This document shows, piece by piece, positions 1 to 7,336 of a DNA stretch of 9,792 nt. How positions within the stretch are numbered: the stretch's first letter is position 1; every line of letters starts with the position of its first letter. The notes beneath the pieces are model-generated. The model did not search any database and was not told the DNA's origin. It was given only the letters and a program-made list of their open reading frames with translations. This DNA is from Campylobacterales bacterium (GTDB lineage: Bacteria; Campylobacterota; Campylobacteria; Campylobacterales; Arcobacteraceae): positions 1 through 9,792 of the forward strand of contig JAIELU010000111.1 of the NCBI GenBank assembly GCA_019752775.1, in the 5' to 3' direction. A program made the position numbers and the translations under genes.

Positions 1-2
1 AT

Positions 3-2348
3 GAAAAGTTAAAACTTTTTTATATAGGAAAAGAAAAAATCAATGAATCAGATTTTACTCCTTTAGTTTATAAAAACAAAGATTTAACAACTCATGCGGC
101 AATCATTGGAATGACAGGAAGTGGAAAAACAGGTCTTGGAATTTCACTTTTAGAAGAAGCTGCAATTGATAATATTCCCTCAATTATAATTGACCCCAAA
201 GGTGATATGGGAAATTTACTTCTTACTTTTCCAAATTTAAATGGAAGTGATTTTGAACCTTGGATTGAAGAACAAGATGCTGTTAATAATGGGTTGAGTA
301 TTGCTGAACTTGCTTCAAAAACTGCACAACTTTGGAAAACTGGACTAGAAACAGATTTTCAAAATCAAGAAAGAATTCAAAAATTAAAAGATTCAGCTGA
401 TTTTACTATTTATACACCTGGAAGTAGTGCTGGTGTTCAAATATCAATTCTTTCATCTTTCAAAGCTCCAAGTATTGAAGTTTTAGAAGATAGTGAATTA
501 TTAGTTTCATTAATTAGCTCAACTGTTAGCTCACTATTATCATTGATTGATGAAAAAGATGATAGTTCATCAAAAGAGTCTATTTTAATTTCATCTATTT
601 TTATGAACTCTTACTCTTTACAAAAAGATTTAACTATTGAAGAGTTAATTTCATTTATCGTAACTCCACCTTTTTCAAAAGTTGGAATTTTTGATTTAGA
701 GACATTTTTTCCTCAAAATGAGAGATTAAAACTGGCTTTAAAACTAAATACAATTATTGCAAATCCCTCTTTTAAATCTTGGATTGAAGGTATTCCTTTA
801 GATATTTCAAATCTAATGTATGATGAAAATGGAAAAGCAAAAGTTTCTATATTTTCAATTGCCCACTTAAATGATTCACAAAGAATGTTTTTTGTTTCAC
901 TTTTATTAAACCAAATGGTTTCATGGATGAGAAGACAAGAGGGAACAACATCACTTAAAGCCCTACTTTATATGGATGAAATTTTTGGATATTTTCCACC
1001 AAATGCAAATCCACCATCAAAACAACCAATGCTTACACTTTTAAAACAAGCAAGATCTTTTGGTGTAGGAATCATACTTTCTACTCAAAATCCTGTTGAT
1101 ATTGATTACAAAGGTTTAGCAAATATTGGAACTTGGTTTATAGGACGTTTACAAACAAAACAAGATAAAGAAAAAGTAATTGATGGTTTAAGTAGTGCCG
1201 TTGATGGAAAAATAGATAAAAATGAAATAGAAAATCTTCTATCAAATCTTGAAAAAAGAACTTTTATTATGAAAAATATAAATGAAGATGGAATAAAAGT
1301 TTTTCAAACAAGATGGGCTTTATCATACTTAAAAGGTCCAATTACAAAAGAGCAAATCAAGTTTTTGATGGCAGATAAAAAGCTAAGCTCATCAGCTATT
1401 AAAGAAGAAATTTTAACTCCTAAACAAAAAGTTGAAACGACAAATAAACAAAATAGTTTAAAACCTTTGATTCCAAATATTTTAGAGCAAAAATATTCAT
1501 ATTCTTCACAAAGTGATAGTTACTATTTACAAGCATATTTACTTTGTAAATGCTCAATTCATTTTGCAGATGCTGTTAAAAATATTGATTTAACACAAGA
1601 GTTAAATTATGGATTTTATTTACAAAAAGAGGCTTCAAATATTAATTACGAAGAGTTCGAAGAACTTAATATTTCATCTGTTGAAGCAAAAGAGAGATTA
1701 AACTCAAACTATTATGAAACTCCTGTTTTTATTCAAAATGAAAAAGAGTTAAAACAGATTCAAAAAGATTTTGCTGATTATGTTTATAGAAATTCGAAAT
1801 TAACTCTATTTAAAAATGATTTTTTTAAAATTATCTCAAAACAAAATGAGAGTTTAACTGATTTTAAAATCAGAATCCAAGATAGATTAAATGAAAGAAT
1901 AGATGAGCAAGTTGAAAACTTACAAATAAAATTCAAAAAAACAAATGATTCAATTGATGATAAACTAGATAAACTCTTTGATAAAAAAGAAAAAGAGGAA
2001 CTACAAGCTAGTTCTACTACAACTGATACGATTATAGCAATAGGAACATCACTTTTAGGAGCTTTTTTTGGAAAGTCAACAACTGCTTCAACTTTAGGGA
2101 AAGTGGCTTCAAGCGCCAAAGGAGCTACTCGCATTTTAAAAGAGAGAAGTGATGTTAAATATGTTGAAAATGATATTCAACAATTACAAATACAAAAAGA
2201 TGAACTTCAAAAAACCCTTGAAGATGAAATAGAAAAAATAAATGAAGAAAATAAAATCTCAAATTTTGAAATAGAAGAGATTTATATAAAACCAAAAAGA
2301 ACAGATATTTTTAATGTGAAAATAGAACTATTATGGAAAGAAGAATAA
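3..2348 (+). CDS. HerA/FtsK-superfamily ATP-binding protein (DUF87-like), 5' end outside the window
   Basis: The frame is open from the first whole codon at 3, so the ATG at 111 is inside the gene; the residues before it (ending DLTTHAAIIG) run straight into the Walker A motif GMTGSGKTG at 108-134. By comparison with the family as I recall it, only a few tens of residues should be missing. IIIDPKGDMGNLL follows, a signature of this branch. Walker B is LLYMDE with the acidic pair at 975-980, and the STQNP motif at 1080-1094 fits the polar sensor of HerA/FtsK pumps. The C-terminal third is rich in Lys, Glu and Gln and coiled-coil-like (about 1755-2000 and 2150-2290), split by a hydrophobic glycine-rich stretch (2031-2072). 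HerA-like ATPases translocate DNA as hexamers; whether this one does, and its partner, are unknown. The 3' end overlaps the next gene by 16 bases, suggesting co-translation. ATPase call firm, biological role open. Confidence 0.9.
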   Translation, partial: EKLKLFYIGKEKINESDFTPLVYKNKDLTTHAAIIGMTGSGKTGLGISLLEEAAIDNIPSIIIDPKGDMGNLLLTFPNLNGSDFEPWIEEQDAVNNGLSIAELASKTAQLWKTGLETDFQNQERIQKLKDSADFTIYTPGSSAGVQISILSSFKAPSIEVLEDSELLVSLISSTVSSLLSLIDEKDDSSSKESILISSIFMNSYSLQKDLTIEELISFIVTPPFSKVGIFDLETFFPQNERLKLALKLNTIIANPSFKSWIEGIPLDISNLMYDENGKAKVSIFSIAHLNDSQRMFFVSLLLNQMVSWMRRQEGTTSLKALLYMDEIFGYFPPNANPPSKQPMLTLLKQARSFGVGIILSTQNPVDIDYKGLANIGTWFIGRLQTKQDKEKVIDGLSSAVDGKIDKNEIENLLSNLEKRTFIMKNINEDGIKVFQTRWALSYLKGPITKEQIKFLMADKKLSSSAIKEEILTPKQKVETTNKQNSLKPLIPNILEQKYSYSSQSDSYYLQAYLLCKCSIHFADAVKNIDLTQELNYGFYLQKEASNINYEEFEELNISSVEAKERLNSNYYETPVFIQNEKELKQIQKDFADYVYRNSKLTLFKNDFFKIISKQNESLTDFKIRIQDRLNERIDEQVENLQIKFKKTNDSIDDKLDKLFDKKEKEELQASSTTTDTIIAIGTSLLGAFFGKSTTASTLGKVASSAKGATRILKERSDVKYVENDIQQLQIQKDELQKTLEDEIEKINEENKISNFEIEEIYIKPKRTDIFNVKIELLWKEE

Positions 2349-3034
2349 ATAAAAAAGCCAATGAAAGTGATATATTGCAAATAAAAAATCAAAGAGAAAT
2401 CTGTTATAAATGCTATAGACCAAAAACTTCATGTATTTGTGAACATATAATAAATCCAATAAACACAAATACAAAGTTTGTTATTTTGATGCATCCAAAA
2501 GAGTTTAGAAAAACAAAAAATGGAACAGGTCATATGACAAATAATTCTTTAGAAAATTGTGAGTTATATGTAGGAATTGATTTTACAAATCACAAAAGAG
2601 TAAATGAATTACTAAATAATGAAAACTATGAAGCTTTTATTTTATATCCTGATATAAATAGTATAAAATTAAATACTCAAAAACTTCCAAATGAAAAAAA
2701 AGCATTAATTTTCATTATAGATTCAACTTGGCCTTGTTCGAAAAAAATATTAAGACTAAGTACTAATTTACACAATTTAAGAAAAGTTAGTTTTGAACAT
2801 GATAAATCTTCTCAATTCAAAATAAAAACTCAACCAAATCAATATTGCTTATCAACAATTGAATCAACTTTATGTTTATTAGAACAATTAAATCTTCAAA
2901 ATATAGAAAATATCCCATCAAAATCATTAGAAAAATTTTTAATACCTTTTGAAAAAATGGTTGATTATCAAGTAAAATGTGCCTTTGATGAAAATGATGT
3001 TAGATATAAAATTCCATATAAAAAAGCTATTTAG
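2333..3034 (+). CDS. DTW-domain tRNA-uridine aminocarboxypropyltransferase (TapT/YfiP-like)
   Basis: 233 residues. An N-terminal cysteine cluster, C24-x2-C27-x6-C34-x-C36 in a CYKCYRP context, looks like the metal-binding knuckle of the E. coli TapT (YfiP) branch. Next come HPKEFRKTKNGTG (54-66), the family signature IDSTW (129-133, D130-S-T-W133) and a late conserved block QPNQYCLSTIES (167-178). DTW proteins transfer the 3-amino-3-carboxypropyl group of S-adenosylmethionine to uridine in tRNA (acp3U); E. coli TapT acts at position 47. Substrate and position here are inferred from the family. The ATG at 2333 lies inside the end of the ATPase gene, with a weak ribosome site in the overlap; no later in-frame ATG precedes the cysteine cluster. 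A functional link to the ATPase is not evident. Cytoplasmic; family call strong. Confidence 0.88.
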   Translation: MERRINKKANESDILQIKNQREICYKCYRPKTSCICEHIINPINTNTKFVILMHPKEFRKTKNGTGHMTNNSLENCELYVGIDFTNHKRVNELLNNENYEAFILYPDINSIKLNTQKLPNEKKALIFIIDSTWPCSKKILRLSTNLHNLRKVSFEHDKSSQFKIKTQPNQYCLSTIESTLCLLEQLNLQNIENIPSKSLEKFLIPFEKMVDYQVKCAFDENDVRYKIPYKKAI

Positions 3035-3129
3035 TGTATAAAGTAAACTTTTTGTTAAACTTACATTTAACTAATAATAATTTATTAATGTTTTTAATGA
3101 AAATTTCGATATTTTAAAATCTTTATTTA

Positions 3130-3135
3130 TATAAA
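3130..3135 (+). promoter_or_regulatory. possible -10 box for the L,D-transpeptidase gene
   Basis: TATAAA lies in the very AT-rich 122-base gap after the DTW gene, about 22 bases before the ribosome binding site and start. No -35 box is recognisable, as is usual for epsilon-type sigma70 promoters. In such AT-rich DNA this hexamer is weak evidence. Confidence 0.3.
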
Positions 3136-3156
3136 ACTATTTTGGAGATTCCTCAA

Positions 3157-4920
3157 ATGCCTAAATTAAAACTTGTCCTTTTTGCTTTATTAATTAACTA
3201 CTCTTTATTTGCAAATACACAAAATTCTTTTGAAATAGATTCAAAGAAAAATATAAAATCTCTTTTAACTAAAAACTATGAAAATTTATTAATAAGTAAA
3301 ATAAATCTAGAAAATTATTACTATACAAATGATTTCAAACCATATTGGATTAATGAAAAAGGAGTAAAAGATATAGGTTTATCACTTTTAGATAAAATCA
3401 AAAATGATCCTGTATTAAAACCTCATGTTACTCAACTATTTAGATTAGATCAAGTAATAAATACTCTAAACTCTTTGGATAAATCAAATCCTAAATATCT
3501 TGAAAATCTTGTAAGAATGGATTTTATGTTAACTGAATTATTTGATAGATATGTTACATATTTAACAAAAGGTTCTATAAAATGGACTACTTTTGAAGAA
3601 AAATTAACTGAACTTGAGAAAGAAACAGAAATAAAAGCATCTTGGAATAAATACTCTTTAAATAAAGATTCAAAGCTTTTATTAAAAAAAGTTATTGAAA
3701 GAAATGATTTATCAAGTGTTTTAGATGAAATAGATTTTAATTATCCTCAAGTAAAAGAGTTGATTTCAGCTATTGGTGAACTTGAAAAAGTATCAGCAAA
3801 AGGTGGATATACAAAAATTCCTGAATCTAAATCTTTAAGAGTTGGTGATGTATCTGAAACTCTTCCTTATTTGAGAAAAAGATTATTTGAAAGTAATGAT
3901 TTAACAGTTCAGTGTGAAAATAATATTGAAGCTCAAAATTTAATAACACACAGTATTAATACAAATGAAAATACCTTAAATGAAATAAATCCTGAAATTG
4001 AACAAGTAAGTAATAATTGTGAAAATATTTTTGATGAAGATTTAAAAAATGCAGTTATATCTTTTCAAAAAAAACATGGTTTATCTTCAGATGGTGTAGT
4101 TGGTGGACAAACACAAAGATTTCTTAATATTTCAGCAGATAAAAAAATCTCAATAATTAGATTAAATTTAGAAAGAATGAGATGGCTACCTAGAGATTTA
4201 GGTGAAAAATATTTAGTTATAAATGTTCCTGAGTATAAATTAAGATTATATGAAAATAATCACATTGTATTAAATATGGCTGTAATCGTTGGAGATAAGA
4301 AGTTTCCTACTCCAATTTTCTCAGATAAAATATCTTATGTAGTTTTAAATCCTAGCTGGAATATTCCTGATAGTATTGCAAAAAATGAAATTATTCCAAA
4401 ACTTTTAAAAGACCCTAATTATTTAGCAGATAAAGGAATAGATATTTATGCTGGATGGAATGGGACTCCTGAAAAAGTTGATTCAAAAAATATAATAGAT
4501 GGTGCAATTTTAGAAGATGAAGAGTATCTTAGAAATTTTAGATTCTCTCAAACTTCAAATCATGATAATCCACTTGGAAAAATGAAATTTATGTTCCCTA
4601 ATAAATACTCTGTATACATCCATGACACTCCTGCAAAGAGTTTATTTGAAAATGCAAGAAGAGCTTATTCTCATGGCTGTATTAGGCTTTCTAAGCCAGA
4701 GGAATTACTTTCTATAATTGCAAATGAAGATAAAAATTTAGATATTCTAAAAGCAAATGAAATTTTAACAAGTAAAGTTAGTGAAAAATCTATTAGCCTA
4801 GATAAAAAGATTCCTATACATATAATTTATTTAACTTCATGGGTTGATGAAAATGGTGTTTTACAATTTAGAGATGATATTTATAATTTTGATAAAATGC
4901 AAAAAGAGTTATTGTTTTAA
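3157..4920 (+). CDS. YcbB/LdtD-type murein L,D-transpeptidase, secreted
   Basis: 587 residues, near the length of E. coli LdtD (YcbB). I chose the ATG at 3157 because GGAG at 3144-3147 sits 9 bases upstream; the in-frame TTG at 3142 would overlap that site. The N-terminus (MPKLKLVLFALLINYSLFA) is a signal peptide or short anchor, cleavable after residue 19. An all-alpha scaffold region is followed by a peptidoglycan-binding fold that begins at about residue 225 (LRVGDVSETLPYLRKRL) and resumes at 296-325 (AVISFQKKHGLSSDGVVG). Between the two parts is an acidic, Asn-rich insertion bounded by Cys253 and Cys288. The YkuD domain runs from about 350 to 530 with His489 and the catalytic motif SHGCIR (Ser505-Arg510, nucleophile Cys508). 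Such enzymes form 3-3 cross-links in periplasmic peptidoglycan or attach proteins to it. It seems to be transcribed alone and ends in a hairpin over its stop codon. Confidence 0.93.
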   Translation: MPKLKLVLFALLINYSLFANTQNSFEIDSKKNIKSLLTKNYENLLISKINLENYYYTNDFKPYWINEKGVKDIGLSLLDKIKNDPVLKPHVTQLFRLDQVINTLNSLDKSNPKYLENLVRMDFMLTELFDRYVTYLTKGSIKWTTFEEKLTELEKETEIKASWNKYSLNKDSKLLLKKVIERNDLSSVLDEIDFNYPQVKELISAIGELEKVSAKGGYTKIPESKSLRVGDVSETLPYLRKRLFESNDLTVQCENNIEAQNLITHSINTNENTLNEINPEIEQVSNNCENIFDEDLKNAVISFQKKHGLSSDGVVGGQTQRFLNISADKKISIIRLNLERMRWLPRDLGEKYLVINVPEYKLRLYENNHIVLNMAVIVGDKKFPTPIFSDKISYVVLNPSWNIPDSIAKNEIIPKLLKDPNYLADKGIDIYAGWNGTPEKVDSKNIIDGAILEDEEYLRNFRFSQTSNHDNPLGKMKFMFPNKYSVYIHDTPAKSLFENARRAYSHGCIRLSKPEELLSIIANEDKNLDILKANEILTSKVSEKSISLDKKIPIHIIYLTSWVDENGVLQFRDDIYNFDKMQKELLF

Positions 4921-4929
4921 CTCTTTTTG
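4900..4929. terminator. bidirectional terminator hairpin over a stop codon
   Basis: A perfect 11-base inverted repeat, CAAAAAGAGTT (4900-4910) and AACTCTTTTTG (4919-4929), encloses an 8-base loop. The TAA of the L,D-transpeptidase (4918-4920) lies at the loop and right-arm junction. Read on either strand the 3' arm ends in five T. The genes converge here with 21 bases between stops, so a shared terminator is the natural reading. Confidence 0.75.
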
Positions 4930-4941
4930 ATATTAATATAT

Positions 4942-6030
4942 TTAGATAGATTGTTCTAGTTTTTTTAGTCTTTTCTTTTCAACTAACATTTTATCTTGGA
5001 ATTGTTTACTTTTATCTCTTGCAAATGCTTGCATATCTTCAACTTCATCCATTTCATCCATGATTTCAACACCCAATAAAGTCTCAATTGCATCTTCTAA
5101 AGTTATAACTCCACTTGTTTGACCATAATTATCATGAACAATAAATAAGTGTGTTTTTCTTTTAACAAATAAGTCTATTAGAACTGAAACAGGTACATTT
5201 TCAGAGATTTTATGAACAGGAACTGTAATATTTCTCAATAAAGTATTATCTCGTTCTTCAACGCTCTCTTCTAAAATAGTTTGATTAAATACTACTCCAA
5301 TAATATCATCTATTGATTCATTATAAATTGGTATTCTTGAGTGAATATACATTTTATCATCTTCAATAGCTTCTTCAACTGTTATATCTGCTTGTAGTGC
5401 AAAAACAACACTTCTTGGAGTCATAATTTCTTTTGTTTTAATATTTTTTAGTTTAAAAAGATTTTCAATTAAAACACTCTCTTTAGAATGAATAGAACCC
5501 TCTTTTTCTCCCATAGTTACAACGGCCATAACTTCTTCTCTTGAGAAATTAATTTCTTCTTTTTTACCTTTTGAAATGTAGTTTGTAATAAAACTTGAAA
5601 ACCATACTATAGGGAAAGTTATTTTTATCATGATTGAAATTAAATACGCAGATGGAATCAATAAATTTTTCCAGTAAATCGCGCCAATTGTTTTTGGAAT
5701 AATTTCAGATGTATAAAGAATCAATAAAGTTAATATAAATGCAATTAATGCTTGCCATTCCGTACCAAATAATATTTGTGCTTGAGCTCCAACACCTGCT
5801 GCTCCCATTGTATGGGCAAAAGTATTAAGTGTCAAGATTGATGATATTGGTTTATCAATATTAGCTTTTAACTCTTTTAATCGTTTAATACCATTTTCAT
5901 TTCCTTCATTGTCTTTTTTTGATAAAGTCTCAATATATGAAGGTGTACTTGAAAGTAAAACAGCCTCTAAGATAGAACATAAGAAAGATACAAATAACGC
6001 AATTAGAAGATATGTGATTAGAAGGGTCAT
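4942..6030 (-). CDS. CNNM (DUF21) plus CBS-pair membrane protein, HlyC/CorC-like
   Basis: 362 residues from the ATG at 6030. Hydrophobic segments at about 3-26, 92-108 and 122-150 with the conserved SEIIPKT (108-114) form the CNNM membrane domain. IMTPR (202-206) opens the CBS pair, and FIVHDNYGQTSGVITLEDA (296-314) closes the second CBS. The usual C-terminal CorC/HlyC domain is absent: only about 40 charged residues follow, so this is the short form. CNNM/CorC proteins are linked to Mg2+ or Co2+ export; ion and direction are unproven here. A GTG at 6039 is in frame, but it falls inside the GGGGTG that best serves as ribosome site for ATG 6030, so I reject it as start. The ATG overlaps the TGA of a 21-codon leader ORF (ATGA), suggesting translational coupling. 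The downstream end converges on the transpeptidase gene. Confidence 0.9.
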   Translation of the reverse strand: MTLLITYLLIALFVSFLCSILEAVLLSSTPSYIETLSKKDNEGNENGIKRLKELKANIDKPISSILTLNTFAHTMGAAGVGAQAQILFGTEWQALIAFILTLLILYTSEIIPKTIGAIYWKNLLIPSAYLISIMIKITFPIVWFSSFITNYISKGKKEEINFSREEVMAVVTMGEKEGSIHSKESVLIENLFKLKNIKTKEIMTPRSVVFALQADITVEEAIEDDKMYIHSRIPIYNESIDDIIGVVFNQTILEESVEERDNTLLRNITVPVHKISENVPVSVLIDLFVKRKTHLFIVHDNYGQTSGVITLEDAIETLLGVEIMDEMDEVEDMQAFARDKSKQFQDKMLVEKKRLKKLEQSI

Positions 6031-6092
6031 TTTTTGCACCCCATGTAAGAGAAGTTTAAAGTACGCCTATAATAGGAGTCGGTTTGATTCAT
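6027..6092 (-). CDS. 21-residue leader ORF upstream of and coupled to the CNNM gene
   Basis: ATG at 6092 is preceded by AAGGA (6105-6101) with an 8-base spacer, a better ribosome site than that of the CNNM gene itself. The peptide starts MNQTDSYYRR and ends SYMGCKK; its TGA (6029-6027) overlaps the CNNM ATG as ATGA. The SD for the CNNM gene (GGGGTG, 6042-6037) is inside its codons for Met, Gly and Cys. A TATAAT lies upstream at 6128-6123. This layout is typical of translational coupling, or of a regulatory leader peptide. The peptide has no recognised family, no signal sequence and no run of one amino acid. It is seen in this one sequence only. Confidence 0.55.
   Translation of the reverse strand: MNQTDSYYRRTLNFSYMGCKK
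6066..6076. repeat. 11-base palindrome inside the leader ORF
   Basis: CCTAT-A-ATAGG is a perfect palindrome around one central base, just downstream of the transcription start predicted for the CNNM unit. It could be a small operator or chance; its plus-strand reading contains TATAAT, but no plus-strand gene follows. Confidence 0.3.
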
Positions 6093-6122
6093 TTTTTCTG
6101 TCCTTTTTAAATTTTGAGCTAT

Positions 6123-6128
6123 ATTATA
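6123..6128 (-). promoter_or_regulatory. -10 box for the leader ORF and CNNM gene
   Basis: Read on the minus strand this is a perfect TATAAT in GTTATAATATAG. The predicted start near 6117 gives a leader of about 25 bases that contains the AAGGA site of the 21-codon ORF. It lies just after the end of the 376-residue gene, so the CNNM unit can be transcribed on its own. Confidence 0.55.
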
Positions 6129-6149
6129 ACATAAGTCTAGATAAAATTT

Positions 6150-7280
6150 TCACTTAATTAAAGAAATATTATTTAAAACATGGTGTATATTTTCTACAGT
6201 TAAATGATGTTTATCTTCAAGTATTTTCATAAAAAATCTAACTTCTGCATTTGTAAAACCATCAAGTTCTTTATCTTTTATAGAAATATTATTTTCTTCA
6301 AGTCTAACTCTTTTTAGTTTTCCATTTGTCTCTTTTGCATAATAAACAATATCCAGTTGTGTTTGATTTACTTTTTCTATGGTTACTATTATTCTGTCTG
6401 ATTTAATTTTTAAATCAAACTCTGGATAAAGGATTAAAAACTCTGGTGTATTTATAAATCCAATATATAATTTTGTATAAATATCAAAAAACAACCCAAG
6501 TTTTGGAGATGAAAAAAACTTCAAATCAACTGTAAACTTTGAATTTTCTCTTGATTTATTTAAAATCCACTCTAAAGTGGGAAAATATTGGAATTTTGTA
6601 TATTTTACTTTTAGAGCTTCTATATATTTAGAATGTTTTGGAGCTTTTAGAGTTTGAACATCATTTTTTACTTTTTTAGCAAAAATGATTTTTTCGATTA
6701 ATTCTTCATCTTCTAAATCTTTTGTTATCCAAATAGTTGCATATGATGGGAAATTTTTAAGTCCTGTTGAACCAACTGTTACAACAATCAAAGCTTTAAT
6801 TATTAAAGTTGGAAAAATCATTTTTAAAAGAGCATATTTTTTTGTAAGTCTTTTATTTAAACTTGAAGTTTTTTTTGAAGTACTCATTTCTACAAAATAA
6901 ACGCTATCTTTTGTAAAAAATAAAGCATCAAATTCACTAATGTCTTTATAAGCTGATTTATAAACTATTTGAGAACTTCTATCTATTAAAAGTCCACTTT
7001 TAATATATAAATTTTCCTTATCTTGATAAGGACCTTTTAATACAAATCTTGTGATTTCATCTTGAGTAAGTGCATATTTAAGCAAAAGTTCATAAACAAT
7101 ATTTTCGTAAATTTCACCTTTAAAGCTACTATATGCTGAAATATATGATAAATCTTCTTTTGAAGTGTTGTTTTTTACTAAAGCTTTTAAGCTTTTACTA
7201 TCGTATGAGTAATGAAAAAGATTTTCTTTTATATCTTCTATTTCTAGTTGTTTTATTTTATCTGTTATTGTAAATTGCAA
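6150..7280 (-). CDS. uncharacterised protein with PD-(D/E)XK nuclease-like motifs
   Basis: 376 residues, no family that I can name. No signal peptide or convincing membrane span, so probably cytoplasmic. The N-terminal half has an arrangement seen in PD-(D/E)XK-fold proteins: a helix with acidic residues (GEIYENIVYE, 55-64), then EFDALFF (Asp118), a beta strand ending in VEMSTSKK (Glu131, Lys136), and then a basic helix KRLTKKYALLKMIF and a hydrophobic strand ALIVVTVGS (163-171). Lys lies five residues after Glu rather than two, so an active nuclease is only a possibility. The C-terminal half is mixed alpha/beta and unrecognised. The start is the TTG at 7280: no ATG exists before residue 132, the frame closes upstream with TAA at 7313-7311, a TATAAT sits at 7315-7310 and AGAAGAG is a suitable ribosome site. 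It follows the HD gene after 56 bases. Confidence 0.75.
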   Translation of the reverse strand: MQFTITDKIKQLEIEDIKENLFHYSYDSKSLKALVKNNTSKEDLSYISAYSSFKGEIYENIVYELLLKYALTQDEITRFVLKGPYQDKENLYIKSGLLIDRSSQIVYKSAYKDISEFDALFFTKDSVYFVEMSTSKKTSSLNKRLTKKYALLKMIFPTLIIKALIVVTVGSTGLKNFPSYATIWITKDLEDEELIEKIIFAKKVKNDVQTLKAPKHSKYIEALKVKYTKFQYFPTLEWILNKSRENSKFTVDLKFFSSPKLGLFFDIYTKLYIGFINTPEFLILYPEFDLKIKSDRIIVTIEKVNQTQLDIVYYAKETNGKLKRVRLEENNISIKDKELDGFTNAEVRFFMKILEDKHHLTVENIHHVLNNISLIK

Positions 7281-7309
7281 GTTTTCTCTTCTAATTCTTA
7301 AGTGGATTG

Positions 7310-7315
7310 ATTATA
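7310..7315 (-). promoter_or_regulatory. -10 box for the 376-residue gene
   Basis: Perfect TATAAT on the minus strand (GATATAATC), preceded by an AT-rich tract without a clear -35. Transcription starting near 7303 would give a leader of about 22 bases with AGAAGAG ahead of the TTG start. This supports that unusual start codon. Confidence 0.5.
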
Positions 7316-7336
7316 TCTAAAATTTTTTTAAATAGC

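Noticed and set aside
111..113. ATG at 111 as start of the ATPase
   Set aside because: It lies inside the Walker A loop, and the frame stays open upstream to the window edge with family-like sequence.
1784..2134. Open frame on the minus strand within the ATPase gene
   Set aside because: It lies wholly antisense to strongly supported coding sequence, and its Ser/Phe-rich product is the mirror of a Lys/Glu-rich region.
3142..3156. TTG at 3142 as start of the L,D-transpeptidase
   Set aside because: It overlaps the GGAG ribosome site, and the ATG at 3157 gives a clean signal peptide.
6031..6039. GTG at 6039 as start of the CNNM gene
   Set aside because: It is part of the GGGGTG that serves as ribosome site for the ATG at 6030; the membrane segment begins right after that ATG.
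5909..6157. Open frame on the plus strand over the CNNM gene start and leader
   Set aside because: It is antisense to the conserved CNNM N-terminus and has no recognisable protein features.
6685..6900. Open frame on the plus strand inside the 376-residue gene
   Set aside because: Antisense to a longer frame that has its own promoter and ribosome site.
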